A DNA stretch of 64,000 bases. Source: Exilibacterium tricleocarpae. GTDB lineage: Bacteria; Pseudomonadota; Gammaproteobacteria; Pseudomonadales; Cellvibrionaceae. Under the pieces are notes generated by a model. That model ran no database searches and was not told the DNA's origin. It worked only from the letters and a program-made list of their open reading frames with translations. The position numbers and the translations under genes were made by a program. Positions 1 through 7,860 of this stretch are shown here, piece after piece (positions within the stretch are counted from its first letter, which is position 1; each line of letters opens with the position of its first letter). The stretch lies in assembly GCF_007004655.1 (NCBI RefSeq), contig NZ_ML660095.1, positions 1 through 64,000 of the forward strand, in the 5' to 3' direction.

Positions 1-421
1 CAGTGATAGTTCTCACCAAAGACCAAAGGCAATGGAAGATGCCACCAGGGATGTTGACGGTTGTTAAGGACGTAAACTGATACCAGGGAGATCGCTGTGT
101 CAATTATGTCAGGGAATGAACGCTAACGGCTGGGACGGTGTGAGCGTCATCATGGATAAGGCGTACGAGGGTGATGAGACCCGTCAGTTGATTCTGGATT
201 TAAAAATGACGCCTATCGTGCCTCCCAAAGTTAATCGTGTGACACCTTGGGCGTACGACAAAGAAATGTACAAGAAGCGGAACGAGGTAGAGCGCCTGTT
301 TCGACGCCTGAAAGGATTCCGAAGAATCTTTAGCCGATTCGACAAGCTTGATGTGGTTTTCAGGTTTTTCATTAACTTTTCACTGATCGCCGACAGGCTG
401 ATTAGTGTGAACAGGCCCTAG
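1..421 (+). pseudogene. IS5-family (IS427-like) transposase, 3' remnant
   Basis: The intact part is codons 116-421. It carries the C-terminal signature of IS5/IS427 transposases: an 'MDKAYEGDETRQL' block, 'VVPPK'-like 'IVPPKVNR', and the basic 'YKKRNEVERLFRRLKGFRRIFSRFDK' region with the catalytic Glu (in NEVERLF). Reading the same frame back to base 2 gives transposase-like sequence interrupted by a stop near 66-68. The N-terminal half lies beyond the window edge or is lost. About 101 codons are clean, against roughly 250 for a whole protein. Dead copy; family assignment is from remembered motifs. Confidence 0.8.
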
Positions 422-565
422 TAGCTTTGACGGATATGTAGAGAGTGTTCAAAACTCATTGTCAACCAAGATTACAGCGCCATGTGATCGTCCAGTCGCC
501 CCTCAGTAATAAATCGCCAACTGTGATAGCGTGAGATTCCAGTTTTGTACTGAGTGCGCAGTGGG

Positions 566-1219
566 TCATTCCGTCAGCGGAATCACATAAAACAACACGG
601 CAAAGAAATGCAGCGTGCTGCCGGTCAGGACAAACAGATGCCAGATGGCGTGGTGATAAGGGAGGCTGCGCCAGAGGTAGAACCCCACCCCACCGGTATA
701 GGCCAGCCCGCCGATCAGTAGTAACAGCAACCCGCCGGTTTTGACGTTGGCCAGCAGGGGTTTGATGGCGGTCAACACCACCCAGCCCATCAACAGGTAA
801 AGCGTGATGGAAGCAGCGCGGTAGCGCCGCAGCGATGTCACCTCCAGCAAAATGCCCAACAGCGCCAAGCCCCAGATAACACCGAAAATGGACCAGCCCC
901 AGGGGCCGCGAATATTGACCAGCGCGAACGGAGTATAGGTGCCGGCAATCAATATAAAAATGGCGATATGGTCCAGAATGCGCAGCACCGGTTTGACCCG
1001 GGGCGTCTGGATACTGTGGTAGAGCGTCGAGGTGGCATACTGAAAAATCAGTGAAAAGCCGAAAATGCTGCAACTGACGATATGCCACACATTGCCGTAG
1101 ATACTGGCGAATGCAGTGAGTACGCCGAGACCGCCGATCGACAGCAGGATGCCGACACCGTGTGTGACACTGTTGGCGATCTCTTCGCCGAGGGTGTAAC
1201 GCGGTACTGCTGTCGTCAT
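566..1219 (-). CDS. trhA: Hemolysin III / TrhA-type seven-helix membrane protein
   Basis: 217 aa, an almost entirely hydrophobic protein with about seven membrane helices. Family marks are visible: 'GEEIANSVTHGVG' at the N terminus, 'TSTLYHS', 'RILDHIAIFILIAGTYTPF' in the middle and 'HHAIWHLFVLTGS' near the end. The conserved His residues are the presumed metal ligands of this PAQR-related superfamily. The bacterial members are linked to membrane energetics; the hemolysin name is historical. A GGAG-type ribosome site lies just upstream of the ATG at 1219. Stands alone, divergent from nothing obvious. Confidence 0.9.
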   Translation of the reverse strand: MTTAVPRYTLGEEIANSVTHGVGILLSIGGLGVLTAFASIYGNVWHIVSCSIFGFSLIFQYATSTLYHSIQTPRVKPVLRILDHIAIFILIAGTYTPFALVNIRGPWGWSIFGVIWGLALLGILLEVTSLRRYRAASITLYLLMGWVVLTAIKPLLANVKTGGLLLLLIGGLAYTGGVGFYLWRSLPYHHAIWHLFVLTGSTLHFFAVLFYVIPLTE

Positions 1220-1493
1220 AATGACTACTCTCCGGTGGCGACGGACGGTTTACAGGCCGTGATGCCGGTTACGGTTTGCCGGGCGGTTAGTTTGAGTGTA
1301 GCTGCAATATACGGGCTGCTCCCTGTTGCAGCCAAGTTAAAATATCCGTTCGGTCACGCGCTGTAGTGCTTGTTGTGTCAACTTTTGTGCAAGCAATCGA
1401 GTCGGTAAAAACCTGTTATGCATCGGTACGCCTGCAACTGCAATCGCCTCGCGGATCGGACTTTGCCCGGCCCGATTTGTTGACACACGGGGA

Positions 1494-1540
1494 TGGTATC
1501 CACCGGCACCTGTTCGTTCAGGTGCCGGTGGAGTTTACCA
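1494..1540. repeat. Long perfect hairpin in the trhA/VanZ intergenic gap
   Basis: Bases 1499-1512 (TCCACCGGCACCTG) pair perfectly with 1519-1532 around a 6-nt TTCGTT loop. A further 5 bp (TGGTA/TACCA, 1494-1498 with 1536-1540) extend the stem past a 3-nt bulge. There is no T run on either side, so it is not a textbook terminator. The rest of 1220-1774 shows no convincing gene: short open frames there lack starts, ribosome sites or recognisable protein sequence. Confidence 0.7.
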
Positions 1541-1774
1541 TAGGCTGACCCGGGCGAGTCAGCGCCGGCCGATGGGTAATAATGCCGTATTTCCATGACA
1601 GTTTGGCTGCCATGGGGTCGCATTCGGGGACAGTTCTGGCGACCCCGGCCTGCGACTATCCTTCCCCGGCCGGCGGGCGGGTTTACAACCGGCGTCTGAC
1701 CGATAGGTCGCAAAATGGGCGTGGCGCCCGGTGCCGGTCCCCGAGCTGAGCGAGGCCCGGCGATAACAACGGGC

Positions 1775-2146
1775 TTAGCGCGCTTTCAGGCGGTACAAGG
1801 CGCCGATAAAGGCCAGGCCCAGCGCAATACCCACGGCATTGGCGAGGATATCCTGCGGACTGAAATGGCGCCCCGGCACCCAGTGCTGGGCCATATCCAG
1901 CAGTGCCGAGTAAACCAGCAATGCCATTGCCCCCTGCGCACTCAAGCGCAGCGGCGCTGCGGTGCGCACCCCTGCCAGGGCGATTTGCAGGGACAGGGTC
2001 AGTACCAGCCAGCAGACCACGTGCAGCGCTTTATCCCAGATCGACACAAATACCGCGCCGGGACTGGGAGTCAGGTGCAGATAGCTGGCATAGCTGAGTA
2101 ACAGTAGGAACTGGGCGTTTCTGAGCGCCCCCGATATCGGTCTCAC
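1775..2146 (-). CDS. VanZ-like family membrane protein
   Basis: 123 aa with about four hydrophobic helices. The VanZ-like pattern is present: an N-terminal helix ending in 'YLHLTPSP', then 'WDKALHVVCWLVLTLSL', and 'DMAQHWVPGRHFSPQDILANAVGIALG', which matches the family's conserved '...GR..s..D..aN..G...G' stretch. Function of stand-alone VanZ-like proteins is unclear; the founder confers low-level teicoplanin resistance. No partner gene is adjacent. Confidence 0.8.
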   Translation of the reverse strand: MRPISGALRNAQFLLLLSYASYLHLTPSPGAVFVSIWDKALHVVCWLVLTLSLQIALAGVRTAAPLRLSAQGAMALLVYSALLDMAQHWVPGRHFSPQDILANAVGIALGLAFIGALYRLKAR

Positions 2147-2371
2147 GGACCCTCCTGCATAAATCCCGCTCCCGCAAGCTCCAGACGTAGATTCGGGGTG
2201 CGCTTTGAGAGACTTGTAGCCATAAAAGATGTATAACGTGACATTCGTAGGGCAGTTGCGAGACAGGATTATACAAACAGTTATAGGAAATAGGTCATAA
2301 ACGCCACTGTGGGGTTTTCAGGGGGGCCCATAGTATCAGCGCAATGACAAGCAAACGAGTGAGGGAATGCT

Positions 2372-3973
2372 TTGAATGAATTGACAGCTATATTATCGGC
2401 GATGGTGGCCCGGTCTGCCTCAGATCTGTATATCAACGTGGGTGCACCGCCGACGATCAAAGTGGAGGGTTCGCACCATCGGATGGGCAGCGAAAACCTG
2501 AGCGCAGAGCGGGTGCAGGCGTTGATCGACGGGGTTCTCTCCGAGCGGCAACGCCGCGATTTCGAACGGGATATGGAGATGGACCTGGGCATGGAGTTTC
2601 CCAAGGTGGGCCGTTTCCGCCTCAATGTCTACCGGCAAAAAGGGCTGCCGGCGATGGTGGTGCGATACATCAAAGACACTATCCCGTCGATCAGTGAGTT
2701 GGGGCTGCCCGAGGTGCTGCACGATCTGGCGATGCAGGAGCACGGGCTGTTGTTGGTGGTGGGAGCCACCGGCTCCGGCAAATCCACCACCCTGGCGGCG
2801 CTGATCGACCACCGCAACCAGAACCGGACCGGGCATATCCTGACCGTCGAGGACCCCATTGAGTTCACCCACAGGCACAAGCGGTCTCTGGTGAGCCAGA
2901 GAGAGGTGGGCATAGATACCCGCAGCTATGCCGACGCGCTCAAGTACGGTTTGCGGGAGGCGCCGGATGTGATCATGATCGGCGAAATTCGCGATGCCGA
3001 TACGGCCATGCAGGCGCTGCGCTATGCCGAGACCGGCCACCTGTGTATCTCCACCATGCACGCCACCAATGCCAACCAGGCGCTGGACCGGTTTATGAAC
3101 TTCTTTCCTGCTGCCGCCCAGCGGCGAGTGCAGCAGGACCTGGCCCATCACCTGGTGGCGATTCTCAGCCAGCGGCTGGCGGTGGGCGTCGACGACAAGC
3201 GGGTGGCGGTGGTGGAAATCATGATGCGAACGCCCCATATCGCCGAGCTTATCGATAAAGGTGAGACGGACAAAATCAAAGAGGCGATGGGCGGCGGCGC
3301 CAACGGCGAGTGTCAGACCTTTGATGATGCGTTGTATAAACTCATCGCCGAGCGGCGCATCAGCAAGGCAGAGGGGCTGCGCCTGGCCGACTCGCGTATT
3401 AACCTCAACCTGCGTCTGCGTCTCGATGGCAAGCGCCAGCCCGATAACGCCGGCACGCGCACCAGGCACTGGTTCAGCAAGACCGCCGATTTCAGCCGTT
3501 ATAAGAAAGTCAATGTACGGGCCAGGAAGACCAGCCTCGAGCGGCGCCCCGAGATGGAAAAAATGTTGACCGCCGCCATCAAGCAGGCGGCTGTGGACCG
3601 CGGTTACCACATCGATGAGAAGGCGCCCGATATCGTGCTTCACTATGCGTTCGGGCTGCGCCAGGACGGTTTGCGCCAGGACCATTTACCTCAAAACCAC
3701 TCACCTCAAAACCATTCACCTCAAAACCATTCACCTCAAAACAAAGGGCTGGATATCGACGGCGGCCAGGCCGAGCCGGTCCCGGGCGCCGACTCGGCGC
3801 TGGCCAAAGGCGGGCTGGCGATCCAGGCCAAGGAGGTGCGCAGTGGCGAGGTGGTGTGGACCCTGATTGCGCCGCGTCCCCTGGGGGAGCAGTTAAAGGG
3901 GCAACAGGAGCTGAATACTGAGATATCGAATCTGCTGGGGTCGCTGCCGGTGGCGGGTAAGGCCAAGCTTTAG
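2372..3973 (+). CDS. PilU/PilT-type pilus retraction ATPase with C-terminal DUF4136-like domain
   Basis: 533 aa. Residues 1-350 are a full PilT/PilU-type hexameric ATPase that would power twitching pilus retraction at the inner membrane: Walker A 'GATGSGKSTT', Asp-box 'ILTVEDPIEF', Walker B 'DVIMIGEIRD', His-box 'HLCISTMHA'. The C terminus resembles PilU more than PilT. From about residue 370 the sequence continues as 'DFSRYKKVNVRAR...ADRGYHI...DIVLHYAFGLR' and '...EVRSGEVVWT', the pattern of DUF4136, normally a separate secreted lipoprotein. A pentapeptide repeat (QNHSP) splits the second domain. The start is TTG at 2372, chosen because GAGGGA sits 5 nt upstream and no in-frame ATG exists. 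No stop or frame change separates the two domains. Confidence 0.85.
   Translation: MNELTAILSAMVARSASDLYINVGAPPTIKVEGSHHRMGSENLSAERVQALIDGVLSERQRRDFERDMEMDLGMEFPKVGRFRLNVYRQKGLPAMVVRYIKDTIPSISELGLPEVLHDLAMQEHGLLLVVGATGSGKSTTLAALIDHRNQNRTGHILTVEDPIEFTHRHKRSLVSQREVGIDTRSYADALKYGLREAPDVIMIGEIRDADTAMQALRYAETGHLCISTMHATNANQALDRFMNFFPAAAQRRVQQDLAHHLVAILSQRLAVGVDDKRVAVVEIMMRTPHIAELIDKGETDKIKEAMGGGANGECQTFDDALYKLIAERRISKAEGLRLADSRINLNLRLRLDGKRQPDNAGTRTRHWFSKTADFSRYKKVNVRARKTSLERRPEMEKMLTAAIKQAAVDRGYHIDEKAPDIVLHYAFGLRQDGLRQDHLPQNHSPQNHSPQNHSPQNKGLDIDGGQAEPVPGADSALAKGGLAIQAKEVRSGEVVWTLIAPRPLGEQLKGQQELNTEISNLLGSLPVAGKAKL
3688..3747 (+). repeat. 15-bp in-frame tandem repeat inside the PilU-DUF4136 gene
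   Basis: Four copies of ACCTCAAAACCATTC or near variants at 3688, 3703, 3718 and 3733. They encode repeated PQNHS units. Because the period is 15 bp, gain or loss of copies keeps the reading frame. The two preceding codon blocks (GLRQD, GLRQD, HLPQN) look like older, decayed copies. Confidence 0.9.
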
Positions 3974-3990
3974 TGCTTTGACCAGAAACT

Positions 3991-4163
3991 ATTTTCACTT
4001 CGGTGGCACTGAGGTCTCGATCCGGGTATCGCCCTTCGGGACCTTCGCCAGCAGGGATGCTGGCGTAGAGCTTACAGGGAGGTATTCACAGCGTGTCCCG
4101 AAGGGCGATACCCGGATCGAGACCGTGTCGGCTAGGACACCAAAACCCGTTTTGAGTGAAAAT
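3991..4163. mobile_element. MITE-like nested inverted repeat
   Basis: A perfect 30-bp inverted repeat (4013-4042 with 4095-4124) flanks a 52-bp core that has its own perfect 8-bp hairpin (4046-4053 with 4058-4065). An outer 9-bp pair (ATTTTCACT 3991-3999, AGTGAAAAT 4155-4163) lies outside. No transposase is encoded. The layout fits a small non-autonomous element or structured repeat placed right after the pilU-like stop codon. Confidence 0.6.
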
Positions 4164-4225
4164 CTTTATTTGTCAAAGCTCTTCAGGTGGTGCCCCGCGT
4201 TGACAACGACGGTTTAGCCAGTTGC

Positions 4226-4251
4226 CTCCGCCGCTGGTGTCAGCGGCGGAG
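4226..4251 (-). terminator. Hairpin downstream of pckA
   Basis: A perfect 10-bp GC-rich stem (CTCCGCCGCT / AGCGGCGGAG) with a 6-nt loop lies 25 nt past the pckA stop. There is no T run, so termination here is inferred from position only. Confidence 0.45.
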
Positions 4252-4275
4252 CGAATCAACGCCCGGCGGGGCTCG

Positions 4276-5835
4276 TCAGGCTTTCGGCCCCGCCGCTTCA
4301 ATTTCCGCAGCGACATTGAACTTCTTGATATTTTCCGCAAACAGGCCGGCCAGCTTTTGCGCCTGCCGGTCGTAAGCGTCGTCGTCGTTCCAGGCTTTGC
4401 GGGGGTTGAGGTATTTGCTATCGACGCCCTCTACTGCGGTGGGGATGGCCAGATTGAGGGCCGCCAGGTGCTCGGTCGGCGCGTTTTCCAGCGAGCCGCT
4501 CTGGATGGCGGCGACCACCGCCCGGGTGACGGGAATCGGGAAGCGTGAACCCTTGCCGTTGGCGCCGCCGGCACCGCCGGTCCAGCCGGTGTTGACCAGG
4601 TAGACTTTAGCGCCGAATTCCTCGATACGTTTCATCAACAGGTCGGCGTACTCGCGGGCCGGACGCGGCATAAACGGCGCACCGAAACACGTGGAGAAAG
4701 TGGGGTGAATACCGGCCTCGGCACCCAGTTCGGTGGAGCCGACCCGGGCGGTATAGCCCGACAGAAAGTGATAGGCGGCGGCCTCTTTACTGAGCACGGA
4801 CACCGGCGGCAGCACGCCGGTGACATCGCAGGTCAGGAAGATGATGTTGTTGGGCTCGCCGGCGCGGTTCTCCGCCACCCGCAGTTCGACGTGCCGCAGC
4901 GGATAAGAACAGCGGCCGTTTTCGGTGAGGCTGGTATCGCTGTAATCCGGCTGCCGCCGTTCCGCGTCGTGCACGACGTTCTCGACAATGGAGCCGAAGC
5001 GAATGGCATCCCAGATCACCGGTTCGTTTTTGCGGCTCAGGTCGATGGTTTTGGCGTAGCAGCCGCCTTCCATATTAAACACCATGCCCCTGCCCCAGCC
5101 GTGTTCGTCGTCGCCGATCAGGAAGCGCTCCGGGTCTGCCGACAGTGTGGTTTTGCCGGTGCCGGAGAGGCCGAAAAACAGGCAGGTATCGCCGTCTTTA
5201 CCGACGTTGGCCGAGCAGTGCATGGGCATCACGTCTTTTTCCGGCAGCAGGAAGTTTTGCACCGAGAACATCGATTTTTTCATTTCCCCGGCGTATTTCA
5301 TGCCGGCCAACAGCACTTTGCGCTGGCCGAAGTTGATGATTACCACGCCGTCAGAGTTGGTGCCGTCGCGCTCGGGGTCGCAGGCAAAGTCGGCGGCGTG
5401 CAATATGCGCCATTCCTCTTTGCCTTTGGGGTTATAGGTGTCCGGATGGATAAACATATTGCTGGCAAACAGGCTGTGCCAGGCCGTTTCGGTAGTGACT
5501 TTTACCGGCAGGTAGTGATCCGGGTCTTCGGCCACGTGCAGGTGTGATACAAAATTGTCCACCGCTGCCAGGTGAGTTTCAACCCGTTCCCACAGGCGGT
5601 CGAACTTGTCGGCGGGGAAAGGTCGGTTCACCGGACCCCAGTCGATACTTTCGGCGCTGGAGGGTTCCTCGACGATATAGCGGTCGGCGGGGGAGCGACC
5701 GGTGCGTTTACCGGTAGTGGCGACCAGGGCACCGGTGTGGGCGAGCTTACCCTCATTGCGGGCAACTGCTTCCTCAACCAGTTGTGATGGGCTCAGATCG
5801 GCAAAAACAGTTGCCGGTGTCTCTTCGTGTGTCAT
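4276..5835 (-). CDS. pckA: Phosphoenolpyruvate carboxykinase (ATP)
   Basis: 519 aa, normal length for the ATP-dependent enzyme. It makes PEP from oxaloacetate and ATP, the first step of gluconeogenesis, in the cytoplasm. Motifs: substrate loop '[15 protein letters not shown]' near residue 40, kinase-1a P-loop '[14 protein letters not shown]', '[11 protein letters not shown]', and '[10 protein letters not shown]' towards the end. AGGACA precedes the ATG. The neighbouring hslO, hslR and yrfG on the same strand form the cluster known from E. coli and Pseudomonas. Confidence 0.97.
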   Translation of the reverse strand: MTHEETPATVFADLSPSQLVEEAVARNEGKLAHTGALVATTGKRTGRSPADRYIVEEPSSAESIDWGPVNRPFPADKFDRLWERVETHLAAVDNFVSHLHVAEDPDHYLPVKVTTETAWHSLFASNMFIHPDTYNPKGKEEWRILHAADFACDPERDGTNSDGVVIINFGQRKVLLAGMKYAGEMKKSMFSVQNFLLPEKDVMPMHCSANVGKDGDTCLFFGLSGTGKTTLSADPERFLIGDDEHGWGRGMVFNMEGGCYAKTIDLSRKNEPVIWDAIRFGSIVENVVHDAERRQPDYSDTSLTENGRCSYPLRHVELRVAENRAGEPNNIIFLTCDVTGVLPPVSVLSKEAAAYHFLSGYTARVGSTELGAEAGIHPTFSTCFGAPFMPRPAREYADLLMKRIEEFGAKVYLVNTGWTGGAGGANGKGSRFPIPVTRAVVAAIQSGSLENAPTEHLAALNLAIPTAVEGVDSKYLNPRKAWNDDDAYDRQAQKLAGLFAENIKKFNVAAEIEAAGPKA

Positions 5836-5965
5836 TCGTTATTGTCCTGTCAGCTTGTGGCCAAGTTAATACATATCCCGCCGCCTATGGTTGGCAACTT
5901 TGGGAGCACTGAACCCCACTGAATGGTAGTTCCTCGGGGTGAGTTATCGGGGGGAGCCATTATGT

Positions 5966-6000
5966 CAGAAAAGCCCCTCTGAATCGATTCGATGGGGGCT
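5966..6000 (-). terminator. Rho-independent terminator of hslO
   Basis: On the minus strand AGCCCCC ... GGGGCT (5994-6000 with 5972-5977) encloses a short A/T-rich inner palindrome, and is followed by TTTTCTG. It lies about 60 nt after the hslO stop. Confidence 0.7.
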
Positions 6001-6059
6001 ATGGTGGTTATTAATTTGACTTATGTCGGCAGCGGCGATCACGATTTGAAGTGCGTTCT

Positions 6060-6947
6060 TCAGTGCAGCGTGCGGGGTTGATCGCCGAACAGTGTCTCGA
6101 CTTCCGGCGGGCCGAAGCGGTACCGTTGATTGCAGAACTGGCAGTCGATGGTGATGGCCTGTCGCTCCGCCAGGATGCGCCTGGCCTCTGCCTCGCCCAG
6201 CGCTTTCAGGGCATTGGCACTGCGCTGTGGCGAGCAACTGCAGGCGAAGCGTACCGGTGCCGGTGCAAACAGCCGCACCTGTTCTTCGTTGAACAGCCGG
6301 TAGAGCAAATCCCCGTGGTCCAGCTCGAGCAGTTCGCCCGTGGTTACCGTGCCGGCCAGATGGCAGGCCGTTTCCCAGTGCCGGCGGTTGTCCTCCTCGG
6401 AGGCATTGACCTGTCGCGGCAGGGCCTGCAACAACAGGCCGGAGGCCCGTTGCCCGTCGGCGGCCAGCCACAGCCGGGTGTCCAGTTGCTCCGACTGGTA
6501 AAAGTAGTGCTCCAGGCAACCGGCGAGGCTGTCGCTGTCCAGGGGCACTATGCCCTGGTAGCGCTCGCCCTGCTCGGGGTCGATGGTGATGGCCAGCACG
6601 CCCTTACCCAGTAGTTGGCGGATATTGGCAGTATCGAGGTCGGCCAGGTCACCATCGTCGGCTGCCAGCCGGGCGATCCCGCGCAGGTTCTGGTGGTGTG
6701 TGCACTCGGCCATCAGCAACGACACCGGCCCTTCGCCGCGGGCCTGCAGCGTCAGGATACCGTCGAATTTGAGCGTGCTGGACAGTAGGCTGGCGGCGGC
6801 CAGGAACTGGCCCAGCAGATTCTGCACCACGGTGGGCAGGGGGTTGTGGTTGAGCACCTCCCGCAGACTGTGTTCCAAGGTCACTACCTCGCCGCGGATG
6901 TCTGTATGGTCAAATAAAAAGCGGTGCATCTGGTCTCTGGAGGGCAT
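6060..6947 (-). CDS. hslO: Hsp33 redox-regulated chaperonin
   Basis: 295 aa, full length. Hsp33 is a cytoplasmic holdase switched on by oxidation. The zinc-binding cysteines are present as 'CSCS' at about residue 236 and 'CQFC' at about 268, the CxC...CxxC pattern. The N-terminal folding domain has 'NPLPTVVQNLLGQFLAAASLLSSTLKFDG'. Gene order hslO-pckA is conserved in many gammaproteobacteria. The start at 6947 (MPSRDQ) is the first ATG giving the usual N terminus. Confidence 0.96.
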   Translation of the reverse strand: MPSRDQMHRFLFDHTDIRGEVVTLEHSLREVLNHNPLPTVVQNLLGQFLAAASLLSSTLKFDGILTLQARGEGPVSLLMAECTHHQNLRGIARLAADDGDLADLDTANIRQLLGKGVLAITIDPEQGERYQGIVPLDSDSLAGCLEHYFYQSEQLDTRLWLAADGQRASGLLLQALPRQVNASEEDNRRHWETACHLAGTVTTGELLELDHGDLLYRLFNEEQVRLFAPAPVRFACSCSPQRSANALKALGEAEARRILAERQAITIDCQFCNQRYRFGPPEVETLFGDQPRTLH

Positions 6948-7137
6948 GGGAGAGTTCTCACGGCATAGTTTTTATAACAAGGGTTTTACGCTAAAGTTTT
7001 TTCCGCCGGCATTTTTTTCAACCCGATCTTTTACAGTCGGGCCGTCTTGGTAAGGCTTCAATCACCGGTGTCTCGCAGCCGGTCTTTATTAACGCGGCCC
7101 TGGCAAAAAGTGTTGGCGGTAAGGCTTTTAATAATAG

Positions 7138-7199
7138 GGGGACACTGATAACTTAATAACTTGGCTGGCCAGCCAAGTTATTAAGTTATCAGTGTCCCC
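7138..7199. repeat. 62-bp perfect palindrome, REP/RAYT-like
   Basis: Bases 7138-7168 are the exact reverse complement of 7169-7199, with no loop. Each arm starts with GGGGACACTGATAACTT, the kind of end seen on REP-type palindromes mobilised by RAYT (TnpA_REP) enzymes. No RAYT gene is in the window. The rest of 6948-7386 has no gene that I can support. Confidence 0.8.
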
Positions 7200-7327
7200 T
7201 TCCCTTCCTTCCCTTCCTCAACTACTGAGTTTTAAGTACTGGATTTTGACTGCTGAATCTTAAGTAAAAGGTTTTAGCAACAGGGTTCTAGAAACAAGTT
7301 TCCGGCGACATAAGGACTCCGACTAAG

Positions 7328-7382
7328 TGGGGCTTGCCCCAGGGGTTTCAATCCCCCTGGCCAAAGCCCCCGGGTGCTTTGG
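7328..7382 (-). terminator. Three consecutive hairpins after the DUF4124 gene
   Basis: Stems TGGGG/CCCCA (7328-7341), CCAGGGG/CCCCTGG (7339-7360) and CCAAAGC/GCTTTGG (7361-7382) lie immediately past the stop codon at 7387. None is followed by a clear T run. They may end the protease-DUF4124 transcript or protect its 3' end. Confidence 0.45.
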
Positions 7383-7386
7383 CTTA

Positions 7387-7842
7387 CTAGCCGCAATACT
7401 GATTGATCTCCGCCTGCAGCTTGGCCTCCCGCTCCTTGCGCTCGCGCTCGCTGATATTGTAAGGCTGGCCGTTTTCATCGACAAAATAAACCCGCCCGCG
7501 CAATACATCGAGCAGTTTGCGCGCCCGTTTGCAGTCCTTGTCGTGCTGTTGCCGCCGGGTCTGGCGCTCCTGCGTCTGGCGCTGGCGCAGCGCCTTTTCC
7601 GCCGCCGTCTCCTTTGGAAACACGTCCCCGAGTTTTTGGTTCTGCTGGGTGCTGTCGTCGATATTGGTCTTGGAGACCGCCTCGGAAATGTCTTCCGCGG
7701 CGGCTTTGCCCTGGGGTTTGCGATCGCTGAAATGGACTTTGCCATTCTCGTCGACCCACCGGTACACCTCCGCCGGCGCCCACAGCGGCAGTGCCACCAG
7801 CACCAGCAGGCCAAGTCTTGTTTTCAAACTGTGGTATGCCAT
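7387..7842 (-). CDS. DUF4124 domain-containing exported protein
   Basis: 151 aa. A signal peptide (residues 1-24, ending 'LWAPA') is followed by 'EVYRWVDENGKVHFSDRKP', the core of DUF4124. The remainder is highly charged and helical, rich in K, R, E and Q, with a probable coiled coil and a second short 'VYFVDENGQPY' block near 120. Function unknown. The gene starts 18 nt after the protease stop on the same strand, so the two are probably co-transcribed. Confidence 0.85.
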   Translation of the reverse strand: MAYHSLKTRLGLLVLVALPLWAPAEVYRWVDENGKVHFSDRKPQGKAAAEDISEAVSKTNIDDSTQQNQKLGDVFPKETAAEKALRQRQTQERQTRRQQHDKDCKRARKLLDVLRGRVYFVDENGQPYNISERERKEREAKLQAEINQYCG

Positions 7843-7860
7843 CTTATTGCCCGCCCCGGT

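Noticed and set aside
4705-5547. 280-codon frame antisense to pckA
   Set aside because: No start signal or family pattern; pckA explains the sequence.
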